Positions 52,436 through 61,974 are shown, numbered from the stretch's first letter. The stretch is DNA of 64,000 nt from CBDAQD01 sp965275905 (GCA_965275905.1 CBDHYJ010000070.1:61769-125768), one strand, 5' to 3'. The notes: generated by a model from the letters alone, not told the origin. Numbers and translations: made by a program.

Positions 52436-52640
52436 GACTTGCGCGGGCAGGTCTCCTGGCTCTCGGCTCAAACGTCTCTTCCGACCTTCCCAGCACGCCA
52501 AGGCATGCCAGTGGCATTTTCGGAACAGGACTCGCCGATCACAGTTGCGGGGGCAGCCGTGGAGTCAACGCGCTCGGCGTCTCACCACGTTCCCTTTTCA
52601 CCTCGGAAGCGCGTGCCTCCTCGGAACCAACGCATCTAAA
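52436..52640 (-). ncRNA. Cobalamin (AdoCbl) riboswitch
   Basis: Reading the minus strand, all core elements are present in order: GAGGTGAAAAGGGAA; then GCTGCCCCCGCAACTGTGA, the invariant J6/3-type core; then GCCACTGG; then GGGAAGGTCGGAAG; and finally the B12 box GAGCCAGGAGACCTGCC at 52446-52462. The element ends about 250 bases before the TonB receptor start. Bound cobalamin should shut expression of the receptor and the downstream PepSY gene, by termination or by hiding the ribosome-binding site. Confidence 0.94.
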
Positions 52641-52886
52641 TTCAGTCAGGCTCCGGAGCATTTGTCAACTGCGGCCTCTTGACCGCGAGTCACTGCCGGG
52701 ACGACCGGCTGACCTCTAACACTGTCATTCCGCCGGAGTGACAGCTACGCGTTGTCCTGAGCGGCGCAGCGCGCGTCATCCCTCTCCTCGATGGGGAGGT
52801 CGTCCCACCAGCCGTCATTCCGGCGAAGCATGCGCCGCAGGACGTATCCATCCTTCGAGGGCCGGCCGTCATTCTGAGTCTGTTCT
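52641..52886. repeat. Degenerate intergenic palindromes
   Basis: This stretch holds several GTCATTCCG/CGTCATCC-type fragments in both orientations, for example at 52725-52740 (GTCATTCCGCCGGAGTGAC) and 52816-52835. It resembles decayed copies of the palindromic element at 3.5 kb. No gene is seen. It lies between the riboswitch and the first autotransporter 3' end. Confidence 0.6.
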
Positions 52887-55800
52887 CTAATTGAACAACC
52901 AGGTGAAGCGGCCTTTGACGCCGTTGTCGGTGACGTTGTCGCTGAACTGACCGGTATAAGAGACGCCCGCGGAGACGCGGTCGCTCATGGCGAAGTCGAG
53001 ACCAGCGTCAAGCAGTGCGGAGTCCTCCGCGAGCGGCACGCCGTCGATGGCAAAGCCGATGCCGGTGGTGGCGAAGGCGAGCGATGCACCGGGCGTCACA
53101 TCGTCGAAGGCATGCAGCCACGCGGCGGAGATATGCGGGGTGACCAGCATCTGGCCCCAGTGCATGGTGGTCGCGGCGCGCAAGCCAAGCGACGTATAGC
53201 CCACGTCCTGGTCGAGATTCACACCACGCAACGAGGCTTCCGGCCCGCCGCGCTCGGTGAAGCTATCGGTATCCACCGAGACGAACGCCAGCCCGCCAAA
53301 GGGCTCCAATGCAATGCCACCCATCTGCGTGGGGTAAGCGATCTCCCCGAAGAGCTGGCCAGTGTCCGCGTCGTAGTTTGCTTTTTGGCGTTCATAGAAG
53401 CCGGGGAAGACGACCGCGCGGGACGTGTCGATTTCGCTCCACGCCCACATCCCGCCGCCGCGCAAGGCAAACGCGCCCGCCATGCCGCCGATATAGCCGC
53501 CCAAATGATAGGTCTCGACATCAGCGGACGAGAAGCGCGCGTTGACATCGACACTGGAGAACGACGCGCCCGTGGCGAGGCCTGCCCGCCAGGAGCCGCC
53601 AAAGGCCTGGCCGATATCCGCATCCATGCCGGAGATGAAGCCGCCGAGATCGCGGTCGGCGGAGGCTGCGTTGCCGTCTGAGTCGAAATCGCCCCAAGCG
53701 CCGTAGCCCTGAGTCCAGAACGCCAGCGGTGCACTCTCAGGCTCGATCAGCGACTTGCCGTCGTAGCCCAGCGCGTAGGCCTGGCTGTCATAGCTGGCCA
53801 CTTGCGGTCCACCGGCAGACAGCGCTTGACCCGTATGGCTCGCCTGCATCAGCCGCCCCAAGACCGCCTCGCGCACATAGCGGCTGTCGTCGGACAGCGT
53901 GCCCGCGACCGTCGCGTGGATCTCGCCGGACAGTGCATCGAAGGCTTGCCGCGCACCCGCTGCCGTCTGGTTCAGCACCGCTAGGAACAGCGGGTTGTCG
54001 GTCGGGAACTTGCCGAGCGCGCCGGCGACCGCTTTTTGGTTCTTGGTCTTCGCCACGTCTTGGAACAGCGTGGCGTTGCGCTCAAGGTTCAGCACCACGT
54101 CGTTGCCGTCACCGGCGTTGTAGAACACGGTCGGGATAAGAAACGCGAGATTCGTCGTCACAGTGCCGAATACCCCGACCACGGCATCGGTCCCGTCATT
54201 GTCGATGATCGTATAGTCGGTGCTGTCTTGGTAAGCGCCGCCCGCGGCCAGCACGCGCAAGGTCGCGCCGGTGAGGTTCACCGTGCCGTTGACGATGACC
54301 GTGTCGCTTTGGCCGCCTGCATTGGCCTCGACCTCGTAAATCGCGCCGGACCCTAGCGTGAAGGGACCGTTCACGGTCATGGTGCCGATGGAATTGCCGG
54401 GCGCGAGCGTCCCGCCGGCGTTGACGATGAGCCCCCCGATCTGCCCGGTGCCGCCGAGCATGCCGCCATTGACGGTGACATCGGACGTGACCGAGCCGTT
54501 CACGATGAGGGTGCCTTCGTTGACGGTGGTGGGACCCGTGTAGGTGTTGGCGCCCGAGAGCGTGAAGACGCCCCCGCCGGTCTTGACCAGCGAACCACCC
54601 GTCGCGCCAGCATTTCTGCAGTCGTTGCCGGTCGGCCCACAATCACTAATGACGCCGCCAACTTCGGTGGAACGGTTGTTGCCGCCAACCGTCAGTTCGT
54701 TGGCGCCGAGGAAGTAGCTGCCACTGCCGGCCAGAGAGCCCGCCGTGAGCCTCTGATCGGCTAGCGGGCCGCCACTGGCGGAGAAGTCCGTCTCACCCCC
54801 CGCATTGGTCATGATCTGGGCTTGCCCGCCGGTGCTGGTGCCGAGGAAGACGAGGCCGGCATTGTTGGTGATGATGGCGTTGTCGGCGCTGCTGGTGCTA
54901 TCGAAGCCGAAGATGCCGTTGTTAATGATCGCAGAGGTGCCGGCGCTGCTGGCGCCATCGAAGCCGAGGATGCCATTGTTGATGATCGCAGAGATGCCGG
55001 CGCTGCTGCTGTTTTGAAATTGTAGGATGTTATTGTTGGCGATGGTGGCGCTGCCGGCGCTGCTGCTCTCTTGGAATCGTAGGGTGTTCTCGTTGGTGAT
55101 GGTGGCGGTGGCGGCCGTGCTGGCGCCGTTGAAAAACAAAAGATTTCTGTTGGTGATGGTGGCGCTCCCGGCGCTAGGGCTCTCGACAGGGCCGCCCGCG
55201 AAGTCGAAGAACATTTGACTTTCGTTGATGATGGTGGCGCTCCCAGCCGTGCTGCTCTCCAAGAATCGAGCGCTGCCGTTTACGTTGGTGATGGTGGCGT
55301 TCGCGGCCGTGCTGTTCCCGGAGAACTCTAGATCGCTGCTATTGGTGATGGTGGCGTTGCCGGCGGTGCTGGTGCCTTCGAAAAACACGTCGCCGCCAAC
55401 GCCGAAAATGGTGGCGTTGCCGGCGCTGCTGGAGCCTAAGAACTCCATCCGGCCATTATTCGAGTTATTGATGGTGGCATCGCCGGCCGTGCTGCTGTTG
55501 TGGAATTGTACAAGGCTAATGTTGTTGACGATGGTGGCGCTCCCGGCCGTGCTGGCCCCGAAAAACAGCAATTGATCGAATCCAAAGTTGCGGATGAAGG
55601 CGTTGCCGGCGCTGCTGCTGCCGAAGAAACGCGTGAAGTGCCGATTGTTGATCGTCGCGCTCCCGGCCGTGCTGCTGCCCAAGAATTGCAAGTTACCGCC
55701 GGCATTATTGTTGATCGTCACGCTGCCAGCGCTGCTGTTGTCGTTGAAAAACGTGGCGCCGTTACTGGCGTTGATCGTCCCGCTGCCGGCGTTGCTGCTG

Positions 55801-56264
55801 CCGTTGAAATTCACAGTGCCGTTACTGTTGTTGTTGATGGTGGCGCCGCCGGCGGTGCTGCTACCGTTGAAATTCGTGAAGCCAAAGTTGCTGTTGGTGA
55901 GGGTGGCACCGCCGCCATTGATGGCGATGCCCGCGCCATCGAAAGTCAGGACTCGCGCGTTGTTGGTAAAGTCGAACGCGGGGGCGCCCGCATTGAAGGT
56001 CCAGCCCCCGATGTCCGTATCGAGGGAGAAGGTCAGGCTCGTGATGTTGGAGGCGTCGAAGAAGGCAGTGCCGGTCGGAACCGTATTGGGTGGCACGGAG
56101 ACCCAATTGGAGCCCGTATTGAAATCCCCCGAGCCTGGCGTATTGCTCCAGGTCGCGTTTTGAGACTGAGCCGGAACGATACCTGCCACCGCCAGCGCGC
56201 TGGCGAGCGTCGCCGTGGACAGCAGCAAGTGACTACGTAGTTTCCGTGTGCGCATCAGCCCCAT
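52887..56264 (-). CDS. Autotransporter adhesin-like protein with ~18 passenger repeats (copy 1)
   Basis: This 1125-residue protein has a long signal (RTRKLRSHLLLSTATLASALAVAGIVPAQS). A passenger region follows with about 18 copies of a roughly 20-residue unit (pattern F-x2-SSTAGSATI-x-NN). Next come a PATR-type segment (SLVKTGGGVFTLSGANTYTG), a linker, and a C-terminal autotransporter beta-barrel of about 280 residues ending FTWLFN. The barrel is almost identical to that of copy 2. The passenger should form a beta-helix on the cell surface; ligand and role are unknown. I chose the ATG at 56264 because the paralogue starts with the same M-x-L-M-R pattern. Confidence 0.92.
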   Translation of the reverse strand: MGLMRTRKLRSHLLLSTATLASALAVAGIVPAQSQNATWSNTPGSGDFNTGSNWVSVPPNTVPTGTAFFDASNITSLTFSLDTDIGGWTFNAGAPAFDFTNNARVLTFDGAGIAINGGGATLTNSNFGFTNFNGSSTAGGATINNNSNGTVNFNGSSNAGSGTINASNGATFFNDNSSAGSVTINNNAGGNLQFLGSSTAGSATINNRHFTRFFGSSSAGNAFIRNFGFDQLLFFGASTAGSATIVNNISLVQFHNSSTAGDATINNSNNGRMEFLGSSSAGNATIFGVGGDVFFEGTSTAGNATITNSSDLEFSGNSTAANATITNVNGSARFLESSTAGSATIINESQMFFDFAGGPVESPSAGSATITNRNLLFFNGASTAATATITNENTLRFQESSSAGSATIANNNILQFQNSSSAGISAIINNGILGFDGASSAGTSAIINNGIFGFDSTSSADNAIITNNAGLVFLGTSTGGQAQIMTNAGGETDFSASGGPLADQRLTAGSLAGSGSYFLGANELTVGGNNRSTEVGGVISDCGPTGNDCRNAGATGGSLVKTGGGVFTLSGANTYTGPTTVNEGTLIVNGSVTSDVTVNGGMLGGTGQIGGLIVNAGGTLAPGNSIGTMTVNGPFTLGSGAIYEVEANAGGQSDTVIVNGTVNLTGATLRVLAAGGAYQDSTDYTIIDNDGTDAVVGVFGTVTTNLAFLIPTVFYNAGDGNDVVLNLERNATLFQDVAKTKNQKAVAGALGKFPTDNPLFLAVLNQTAAGARQAFDALSGEIHATVAGTLSDDSRYVREAVLGRLMQASHTGQALSAGGPQVASYDSQAYALGYDGKSLIEPESAPLAFWTQGYGAWGDFDSDGNAASADRDLGGFISGMDADIGQAFGGSWRAGLATGASFSSVDVNARFSSADVETYHLGGYIGGMAGAFALRGGGMWAWSEIDTSRAVVFPGFYERQKANYDADTGQLFGEIAYPTQMGGIALEPFGGLAFVSVDTDSFTERGGPEASLRGVNLDQDVGYTSLGLRAATTMHWGQMLVTPHISAAWLHAFDDVTPGASLAFATTGIGFAIDGVPLAEDSALLDAGLDFAMSDRVSAGVSYTGQFSDNVTDNGVKGRFTWLFN
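54810..55900 (-). repeat. ~18 tandem ~60-bp passenger repeats (copy 1)
   Basis: The repeats encode variants of SSTAGSATI-NN-(4-6 residues)-F. Units vary in length by a few codons. The constant core is far better conserved than the spacer. Confidence 0.88.
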
Positions 56265-56304
56265 TACTTCCCACAAGATCCCATCTAGGCTTCAACCAGC
56301 CGGG

Positions 56305-59300
56305 CTAATTGAACAACCACGTGAAGCGGCCTTTGACGCCGTTGTCGGTGACGCCATCACCGAACTGACCGGTATAGGAGACACCCGCGGAGAGGCGGTC
56401 GCTCATGGCGAAGTCGAGACCAGCGTCGAGCAGTGCGGAGTCCTCGGCTTGCGGCACGCCGTCGATGGCAAAGCCGATGCCGGTGGTGGCGAAGGCAAGA
56501 GACGCACCCGGCGTCACGTCGTCGAAGGCATGCAGCCACGCTACGGAGATATTCGGGATGACCAACATCTGGCCCCAATGCATCGTCGTCGCAGCGCGCA
56601 AGCCAAGCGACGTATAACCCACGTCCTGATCGAGATTCCGTCCACGAAGAGAGGCTTGCGGACCGCCGCGCTCGGTGAAGCTGTCCGTATCCACAGAGAC
56701 GAACGCCAGCCCGCCGAACGGCTCCAGCGCGATGCCACCCATTTGCGTGGGGTAAGCGACTTCACCGAAGATTTGCCCCGTGTCGGCGTCGTAGGAGGCT
56801 TTCTGCCGCTCGTAGAAATTCGGGAACACGACCGCGCGGGAGGTGCCGATGTCGCTCCAGGCCCACATCCCGCCGCCGCGCAGCGCAAAACCGCCTGCCA
56901 TGCCGCCGATATAACCGCCGAGGTGATACGTCTCGACATTGGCGGATGAATAGCGCGCATTCACATCGATACTGGAGAACGAGGCGCCGGTTGCGAGACC
57001 CGCCCGCCAGCCGCTGCCGATATCCGCATCCATGCCGGAGATGAACCCGCCGAGATCGCGGTCCGCCGACGCTGCATTGCCATCACTGTCGAAATCGCCC
57101 CAAGCGCCATAGCCCTGAGTCCAGAACGCGAGCGGTTCACGCGCAGGCTCGACAAGCGACTTCCCGTCGTAGCCCAGCGCGTAGGCTTGTGAGTCTAAAG
57201 AAGCCACTTGCGGGCCGCCCGCGGCCAAAGCTGCCAGCTGCGGCGCACTGCCCCCGCCGTTCATGTGGCTCGCTTGCATCAAGCGGCCCAACACCGCCTC
57301 GCGCACATAGCGGCTGTCGTCGGACAGCGTGCCAGCCACCGTGGCGTGGATCTCGCCGGACAACGCATCGAAGGCTTGGCGCGCGCCCTGGGGCGACAGC
57401 GTGTGTAGCGACACGACGAACGGATTGTCGGTCGGGAACGTGTCGAGCGCGCGCGCCACGGCCCTTTGGTTCTTGGTCTTCGCCACGTCCTGGAAGTGCG
57501 TATCGTTACGCTCGAGGACGAGGACCACGTCGTTGCCGTCGCCAGCGTTGTAGAGCACCATTGGTATCAAGAACACGAGGTTCGTCGAGACACGCGCGAA
57601 CCGGCCTTGAACGCCGTCGGTGCCGTCGTTCTCGATGATGACGTAGTCGGTCTCGAGCTTGTAATCCCCACCTTCGGCCAGCACGCGCAGCGTGGCCCCT
57701 GTGAGGTTCACGGTGCCGTTCACGATCACCGTGTCGCTTTGGCCGCCTGCATTGGCCTCGACCTCGTAAATCGCGCCGGCGCCCAGCGTGAAGGCACCAT
57801 TCACAGTCATGGTGCCGATGGAATTGCCGGGGGCGAGCGTCCCGCCGGCGTTGACCATGAGCCCGCCGGTCTGCCCCGTGCCGCCAAGCACACCACCGTT
57901 GACCGTCACGCCGGAGGTGATCGAGCCGTTGACGATGAGAGAGCCGTCATTGACCGTCGTCGGCCCGGTATAGATGTTGGCGCCGGACAGCGTGAAGACG
58001 CCTCCGCCCGTCTTGACCAGCGAACCGCCCGTTGCGCCGGCGTTGGTGCAATCATTGCCGGTGGGTCCGCAATCGCTGATCACACCACTCACTTCGGTCG
58101 AACGATTGTTGCCACCGACCGTGAGTTCATTGGCGCCGAGGAAATAGACGCCAGATCCGGCCAATGAGCCTGCGGTCAACCTCTGATCATTCAGCGGACC
58201 GGTGCTGTTCGAGAAATCCGTCACACCCGCCGCGCTGGTGGTGATGGCGGCGTTGCCGGCGGTGCTGGTGTCGGCGAAGAAAAGGTTAGCAGAATTGGTG
58301 ATGGTGGCGCTGCCCGCGGTGCTGGTGTCGATGAACGTCAGGAGGTTGGTGTTGTCGATGGTGGCGCGGCCCGCGGTGCTGGTGTTCCTGAACCTCACGA
58401 AGTTGGGGTTATCGATGGAGGCGCTACCCGCGGTGCTGGTGTCGTTGAAGTTTATTGTGTCGTGGTTGAGGATGGTGGCGCTGTCCGCGGTGCTGGTGCC
58501 GTTGAAATTCAGACCGGCGCCGGCGTTCTCGATTTCGGCGCTGCCAGCCCTGCTGGCACCGTTGAAGGTCAGGTGCCAGAAGTTGTCGATATCGGCGCCG
58601 CCGGCAGTGCTGGTACCGTTGAAATTCACAGTGCCTCGATCTTCGTTGGTAATCTTCGCGTTCTCGGCGCTGCTGGAGCCGCCGAAGCTCACTACTCCAA
58701 ATCCCCCAGCCTCGTTGGTGATTTCGGCGCTGCCGGCCCTGCTGCTGCCGAGGAACTCTATCAAACCGTTGCCTGTGTTGGTGATGTCGGCAGTGCCTGC
58801 GGTGCTGGTCTCGTCGAATTCGACCAAACCCCCAGACGCATTGGTGATGGTGGCATCGCCGGCGGTTCCGTTGCCGAGGAAGTTCACCTCTGCACCGCCG
58901 TTATTGGTGATGGTGGCGTTCTCGGCGCTGCTGTTGCCAACGAATCGAAGAAGGCTGTTGTTGCTGTTGTTGATGATTGCGGCACTGCCGGCCCTGCTGT
59001 TGTCCAGGAAGCTCGTAGTGAAATTGTTGGTGATGGTGGCGTCGCTGGCGGTGCTGCTACCGAAGAACTGCGTAAAGAAGTGGTTGGTGATACCGGCGTT
59101 GCCCGCGGTGCTGTTGTCGAGGAAGTCCAGAGTGCCTAAGCCGTTGACGGTGATGGTGGCGCCTTCAGCGCTGCTGGTTTCTCGGAATCGCGTCAAGCCG
59201 CCGGCGTTGATGGTGATGGTGGCGGTACCAGCCCTGCTGTTGTCAAAGAACCGCATGGTACCGGCGTTGATGATATTGGCGCTGCCGGCCCTGCTGTTGT

Positions 59301-60411
59301 CTAAGAACTCCAAAACGTTGTTGTTGGTGATGGCGGCGGCGGCCGTGCCTGCCGTGCTGGTTGCGAAAAATCGCAGGGTGCCGTTGTTGATGATTGTGGC
59401 ACCGTCGGCTGTACTGCCTTGGCTGAAAGACACAAGACCTCCGGGATCGTTGGTGATGACGGCACTACCGGCCGAACTTCCACCAAAGAACTGTGTTACA
59501 AAACCCCTGTTGTTGATTGTGGCGCTGTCGGCGCTGCTGTTGTTGAGGAACTGCAAGAGGTTGTCGTTGTCGATGGTGGCGCTGCCGGCGCTGCTGTTGT
59601 CTGAGAACTCCAAAACGTTGTTGTTGGTGATGGTGGCGGCGGCCGTGCCTGCCGTGCTGGTTGCGAAAAATTGCAAGGTGCCGTCGTTGATGATTGTGGC
59701 ATTGCCCGCGGTACTGGTTTGTTCAAAGGAGAGGGTTGCACCGCCGTTGTTGGTGATCATGGCGTTCTCGGCGGTGCTGCTTCCGAAGAACTGAAACAGG
59801 TTGTTGTTGATGATTGTTGCAGTTCCGGCCCGGCTGTTCTGGTTGAACGACGCAATGAAATTGTTGGTGATGGTGGCATTGCCGGCGCTGCTGGTGTCCT
59901 CGAACACCAGAAAGAAGCCGTTGGTGATATCGGCGCTGCCGGCGGTGCTGGAGTCGTGGAAGTTCGTAGAGCCAACGTTGCTGTTGATGATTGCAGCGCC
60001 GCCGGCAGTGCTGTTGTTGAAGAACTCTAAGTTGTTGTTGTTGGTGATCTCGGCGCTACCGCCATTGATGACGATGCCCGCGCCATTGAAGCTCAGAGTT
60101 GATATGGGGGCGATGGCAAAGTCAAAGTCGTTGGCACCGGCATTGAAGGTCCAGCCCCCGATCGTCGTATTCCCCGAAATGGTCAGGCCGATGATGTTGG
60201 ACGTATCGAAAAAGGCCGTGCCGGTCGGAACCGTATTGGGGGGCACGGAGACCCAGTTGGTGCCCGTATTGAAATCGCCCGAGCCGGGCGTGGCGCTCCA
60301 CGTCGCGTCTTGAGACTGCGCTGGTCCGGCCCACAGGGAAGCGGCCGCCAAAATGACAGCCGTGGACAACAGCAAGCAACTGCGTAGCTTCCGCACGCGC
60401 ATTAGTGCCAT
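56305..60411 (-). CDS. Autotransporter adhesin-like protein with ~30 passenger repeats (copy 2)
   Basis: The 1368-residue protein has the same layout as copy 1: signal MRVRKLRSCLLLSTAVILAA, N-terminal block with TWSATPGSGDFNTGTNWVSV, about 30 passenger repeats, PATR segment and a nearly identical barrel ending FTWLFN. It is about 240 residues longer, nearly all from extra passenger repeats. It lies 40 bases upstream of copy 1 on the same strand. The ATG at 60411 has GGGGGCG upstream. The near-identical barrels suggest recent duplication or gene conversion. Confidence 0.93.
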   Translation of the reverse strand: MALMRVRKLRSCLLLSTAVILAAASLWAGPAQSQDATWSATPGSGDFNTGTNWVSVPPNTVPTGTAFFDTSNIIGLTISGNTTIGGWTFNAGANDFDFAIAPISTLSFNGAGIVINGGSAEITNNNNLEFFNNSTAGGAAIINSNVGSTNFHDSSTAGSADITNGFFLVFEDTSSAGNATITNNFIASFNQNSRAGTATIINNNLFQFFGSSTAENAMITNNGGATLSFEQTSTAGNATIINDGTLQFFATSTAGTAAATITNNNVLEFSDNSSAGSATIDNDNLLQFLNNSSADSATINNRGFVTQFFGGSSAGSAVITNDPGGLVSFSQGSTADGATIINNGTLRFFATSTAGTAAAAITNNNVLEFLDNSRAGSANIINAGTMRFFDNSRAGTATITINAGGLTRFRETSSAEGATITVNGLGTLDFLDNSTAGNAGITNHFFTQFFGSSTASDATITNNFTTSFLDNSRAGSAAIINNSNNSLLRFVGNSSAENATITNNGGAEVNFLGNGTAGDATITNASGGLVEFDETSTAGTADITNTGNGLIEFLGSSRAGSAEITNEAGGFGVVSFGGSSSAENAKITNEDRGTVNFNGTSTAGGADIDNFWHLTFNGASRAGSAEIENAGAGLNFNGTSTADSATILNHDTINFNDTSTAGSASIDNPNFVRFRNTSTAGRATIDNTNLLTFIDTSTAGSATITNSANLFFADTSTAGNAAITTSAAGVTDFSNSTGPLNDQRLTAGSLAGSGVYFLGANELTVGGNNRSTEVSGVISDCGPTGNDCTNAGATGGSLVKTGGGVFTLSGANIYTGPTTVNDGSLIVNGSITSGVTVNGGVLGGTGQTGGLMVNAGGTLAPGNSIGTMTVNGAFTLGAGAIYEVEANAGGQSDTVIVNGTVNLTGATLRVLAEGGDYKLETDYVIIENDGTDGVQGRFARVSTNLVFLIPMVLYNAGDGNDVVLVLERNDTHFQDVAKTKNQRAVARALDTFPTDNPFVVSLHTLSPQGARQAFDALSGEIHATVAGTLSDDSRYVREAVLGRLMQASHMNGGGSAPQLAALAAGGPQVASLDSQAYALGYDGKSLVEPAREPLAFWTQGYGAWGDFDSDGNAASADRDLGGFISGMDADIGSGWRAGLATGASFSSIDVNARYSSANVETYHLGGYIGGMAGGFALRGGGMWAWSDIGTSRAVVFPNFYERQKASYDADTGQIFGEVAYPTQMGGIALEPFGGLAFVSVDTDSFTERGGPQASLRGRNLDQDVGYTSLGLRAATTMHWGQMLVIPNISVAWLHAFDDVTPGASLAFATTGIGFAIDGVPQAEDSALLDAGLDFAMSDRLSAGVSYTGQFGDGVTDNGVKGRFTWLFN
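58210..60040 (-). repeat. ~30 tandem ~60-bp passenger repeats (copy 2)
   Basis: The repeats encode variants of SSTAGSATI-NN, with RAG and SAEN forms. More units and more variety are present than in copy 1, consistent with slippage or unequal recombination. Confidence 0.88.
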
Positions 60412-60753
60412 TACGCCCCCACAGGATACCGTCTAGGCTTCAAGACGGTGTGCGCCTCTGAGCTGGGCACGGTTTTCCTTTTTTAGAGGCCAATTTACGG
60501 TTGCCGGGAGAGGCGACAACCCTTCGCGTAAAACTAGACGTGTACGGATGACGATTTCACGCATTTGTTGCAGAAGAGCAACAGCCTTTCTGGATGGATC
60601 AGCCCGGCGCGCTTAGAACAACCAAGTGAGGCGGCCTTTGACGCTGGTGCCGGTGACGCCGTCGCCATAGGGCCGGCAGGCTCCACCGGGGCGCAGAACC
60701 TCAAATCTATTGCGATTTTGCCTTTCCGCCGGTTCCTCCCTAAATACGGGATC
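60412..60753. promoter_or_regulatory. 342-bp region with conserved leader and third-copy relic
   Basis: The left part shares TCTAGGCTTCAA (60431-60442) with the leader of copy 1 (56285-56296), so both autotransporter genes carry a duplicated upstream stretch. The right part contains the relic described separately. The start of mrp is at 60754. Promoters for both copy 2 and mrp must lie here. Confidence 0.6.
60613..60672 (-). pseudogene. C-terminal relic of a third autotransporter
   Basis: On the minus strand the frame ends PYGDGVTGTSVKGRLTWLF-stop. It aligns with the ends of copies 1 and 2 (GDGVT, VKGR, TWLF). Upstream of this the similarity stops at once, with no barrel. The flank past the stop also matches the intergenic DNA downstream of copy 2. 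It is what remains of a third tandem copy. Confidence 0.85.
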
Positions 60754-61974
60754 ATGACTGAGACACTGACCAAAGACCAAATTCTCTCCGCGCTGACGCG
60801 CGTGAAGGGCCCCGACCTGCGTGATGACATCGTCTCCCTCGGCCTCGTGTCCGAGGTGGTAATCCACAAAGGCAAGGTCTACTTCGCCATTTCCATCGAT
60901 CCCGGGCGCGCCGGCGAGCTGGAAGGCATGCGCCAGGCAGCCGAGACCGCGGTGAAGGACCTGCCGGGGGTCGCGGGCGTCGCCGTGACGCTCACCGCCG
61001 ACCGCGCACCGGGAGAGCAAGCAGACAGCCCCGTTGCCGCCCGCGCGCCGGGCCCGACACCGGCCCCAAGCCCCGCGCCACAGAAAGCGCCGCGCACCCC
61101 CCAGCCCCCGCAGGGCCCGGGCGTCACGGCGCCAGGCGCGGCTCGCGATGCCCGCAACCGCCCGGGCGGCGTGCCGGGCGTAAAGAACATCATCGCCGTC
61201 GCCTCCGGCAAAGGCGGCGTCGGCAAATCCACCACCGCCGTCAATCTCGCGCTGGGGCTGAAGGACCAGGGGCTTGAGGTGGGCGTGCTGGATGCGGACA
61301 TCTATGGCCCTTCCATGCCGCGGCTGCTCGGCATTCAGGGGCAACCCCAGCAATTGGCCGGCAACAAGCTCGACCCCATGCGCGCCTATGGCCTGAAAGT
61401 GATGTCCATGGGCTTCCTCGTGGAGGAGGACACGCCGATGATCTGGCGCGGCCCCATGGTCATGTCGGCCCTGTCGCAGATGCTGAAGGACGTAGCCTGG
61501 GGCGAGCTCGACGTGCTCGTGGTGGACATGCCGCCGGGCACGGGCGACGCCCAGCTGACCATGGCGCAGCAAGTGCCGCTGGCCGGCGCGGTCATCGTGT
61601 CGACGCCTCAGGATTTGGCGCTGATCGATGCGCGCAAGGGTCTGAACATGTTCACGAAGGTCAACGTGCCTGTGCTCGGCATCGTTGAGAACATGTCGAC
61701 CTTCATCTGCCCGCATTGCGGCGGACGCTCCGACATCTTCGGCAATGGCGGTGCCAAGGACGAGGCGGGCAAGCTCGGCGTGCCGTTCTTGGGCGCGGTG
61801 CCCCTCACCATGGCGGTGCGGGAGACATCCGATGCGGGCAAGCCCGTGGTGGCCACCGATCCGGAGTCAGCACCGGCCAACACCTATCGCGAGATTGCCG
61901 CAAGAGCCTGGGCGGCGCTTGAGCACGCCTCCGGCCTAAAGCGTCAGGCGCCGAACATCGTGATGGAGAGCTGA
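60754..61974 (+). CDS. apbC: Mrp/ApbC iron-sulfur carrier ATPase
   Basis: The 406-residue protein has an N-terminal MIP18/DUF59 domain (residues about 1-90) and a Pro/Ala-rich linker. A P-loop follows with GKGGVGKS at about residue 152, then VVDMPPGTGDAQLT and the CxxC in FICPHCGG near residue 320. This is the Mrp/ApbC/NBP35 family that carries and delivers iron-sulfur clusters in the cytoplasm. The ATG at 60754 begins right at the DUF59 domain; upstream reading would run through the autotransporter relic. Confidence 0.95.
   Translation: MTETLTKDQILSALTRVKGPDLRDDIVSLGLVSEVVIHKGKVYFAISIDPGRAGELEGMRQAAETAVKDLPGVAGVAVTLTADRAPGEQADSPVAARAPGPTPAPSPAPQKAPRTPQPPQGPGVTAPGAARDARNRPGGVPGVKNIIAVASGKGGVGKSTTAVNLALGLKDQGLEVGVLDADIYGPSMPRLLGIQGQPQQLAGNKLDPMRAYGLKVMSMGFLVEEDTPMIWRGPMVMSALSQMLKDVAWGELDVLVVDMPPGTGDAQLTMAQQVPLAGAVIVSTPQDLALIDARKGLNMFTKVNVPVLGIVENMSTFICPHCGGRSDIFGNGGAKDEAGKLGVPFLGAVPLTMAVRETSDAGKPVVATDPESAPANTYREIAARAWAALEHASGLKRQAPNIVMES

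Noticed and set aside
52205..52639. 144-codon plus-strand frame over the riboswitch
   Set aside because: The region is a conserved cobalamin riboswitch on the opposite strand; the frame is accidental.
58202..59794. 530-codon frame, Val/Leu-rich with repeats, antisense to the second autotransporter
   Set aside because: It arises from the repeat codons read backwards. It has hydrophobic repeats but no start signal and is not a transporter.
53000..60400. Regular tandem repeats that could be taken for a CRISPR array or satellite DNA
   Set aside because: The units are in frame inside long coding genes, vary in length and encode one motif; there are no fixed repeats with unique spacers and no cas genes.
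60565..60753. Upstream extension of the Mrp/ApbC gene
   Set aside because: It runs through the autotransporter relic on the other strand, and the DUF59 domain begins at the ATG at 60754.
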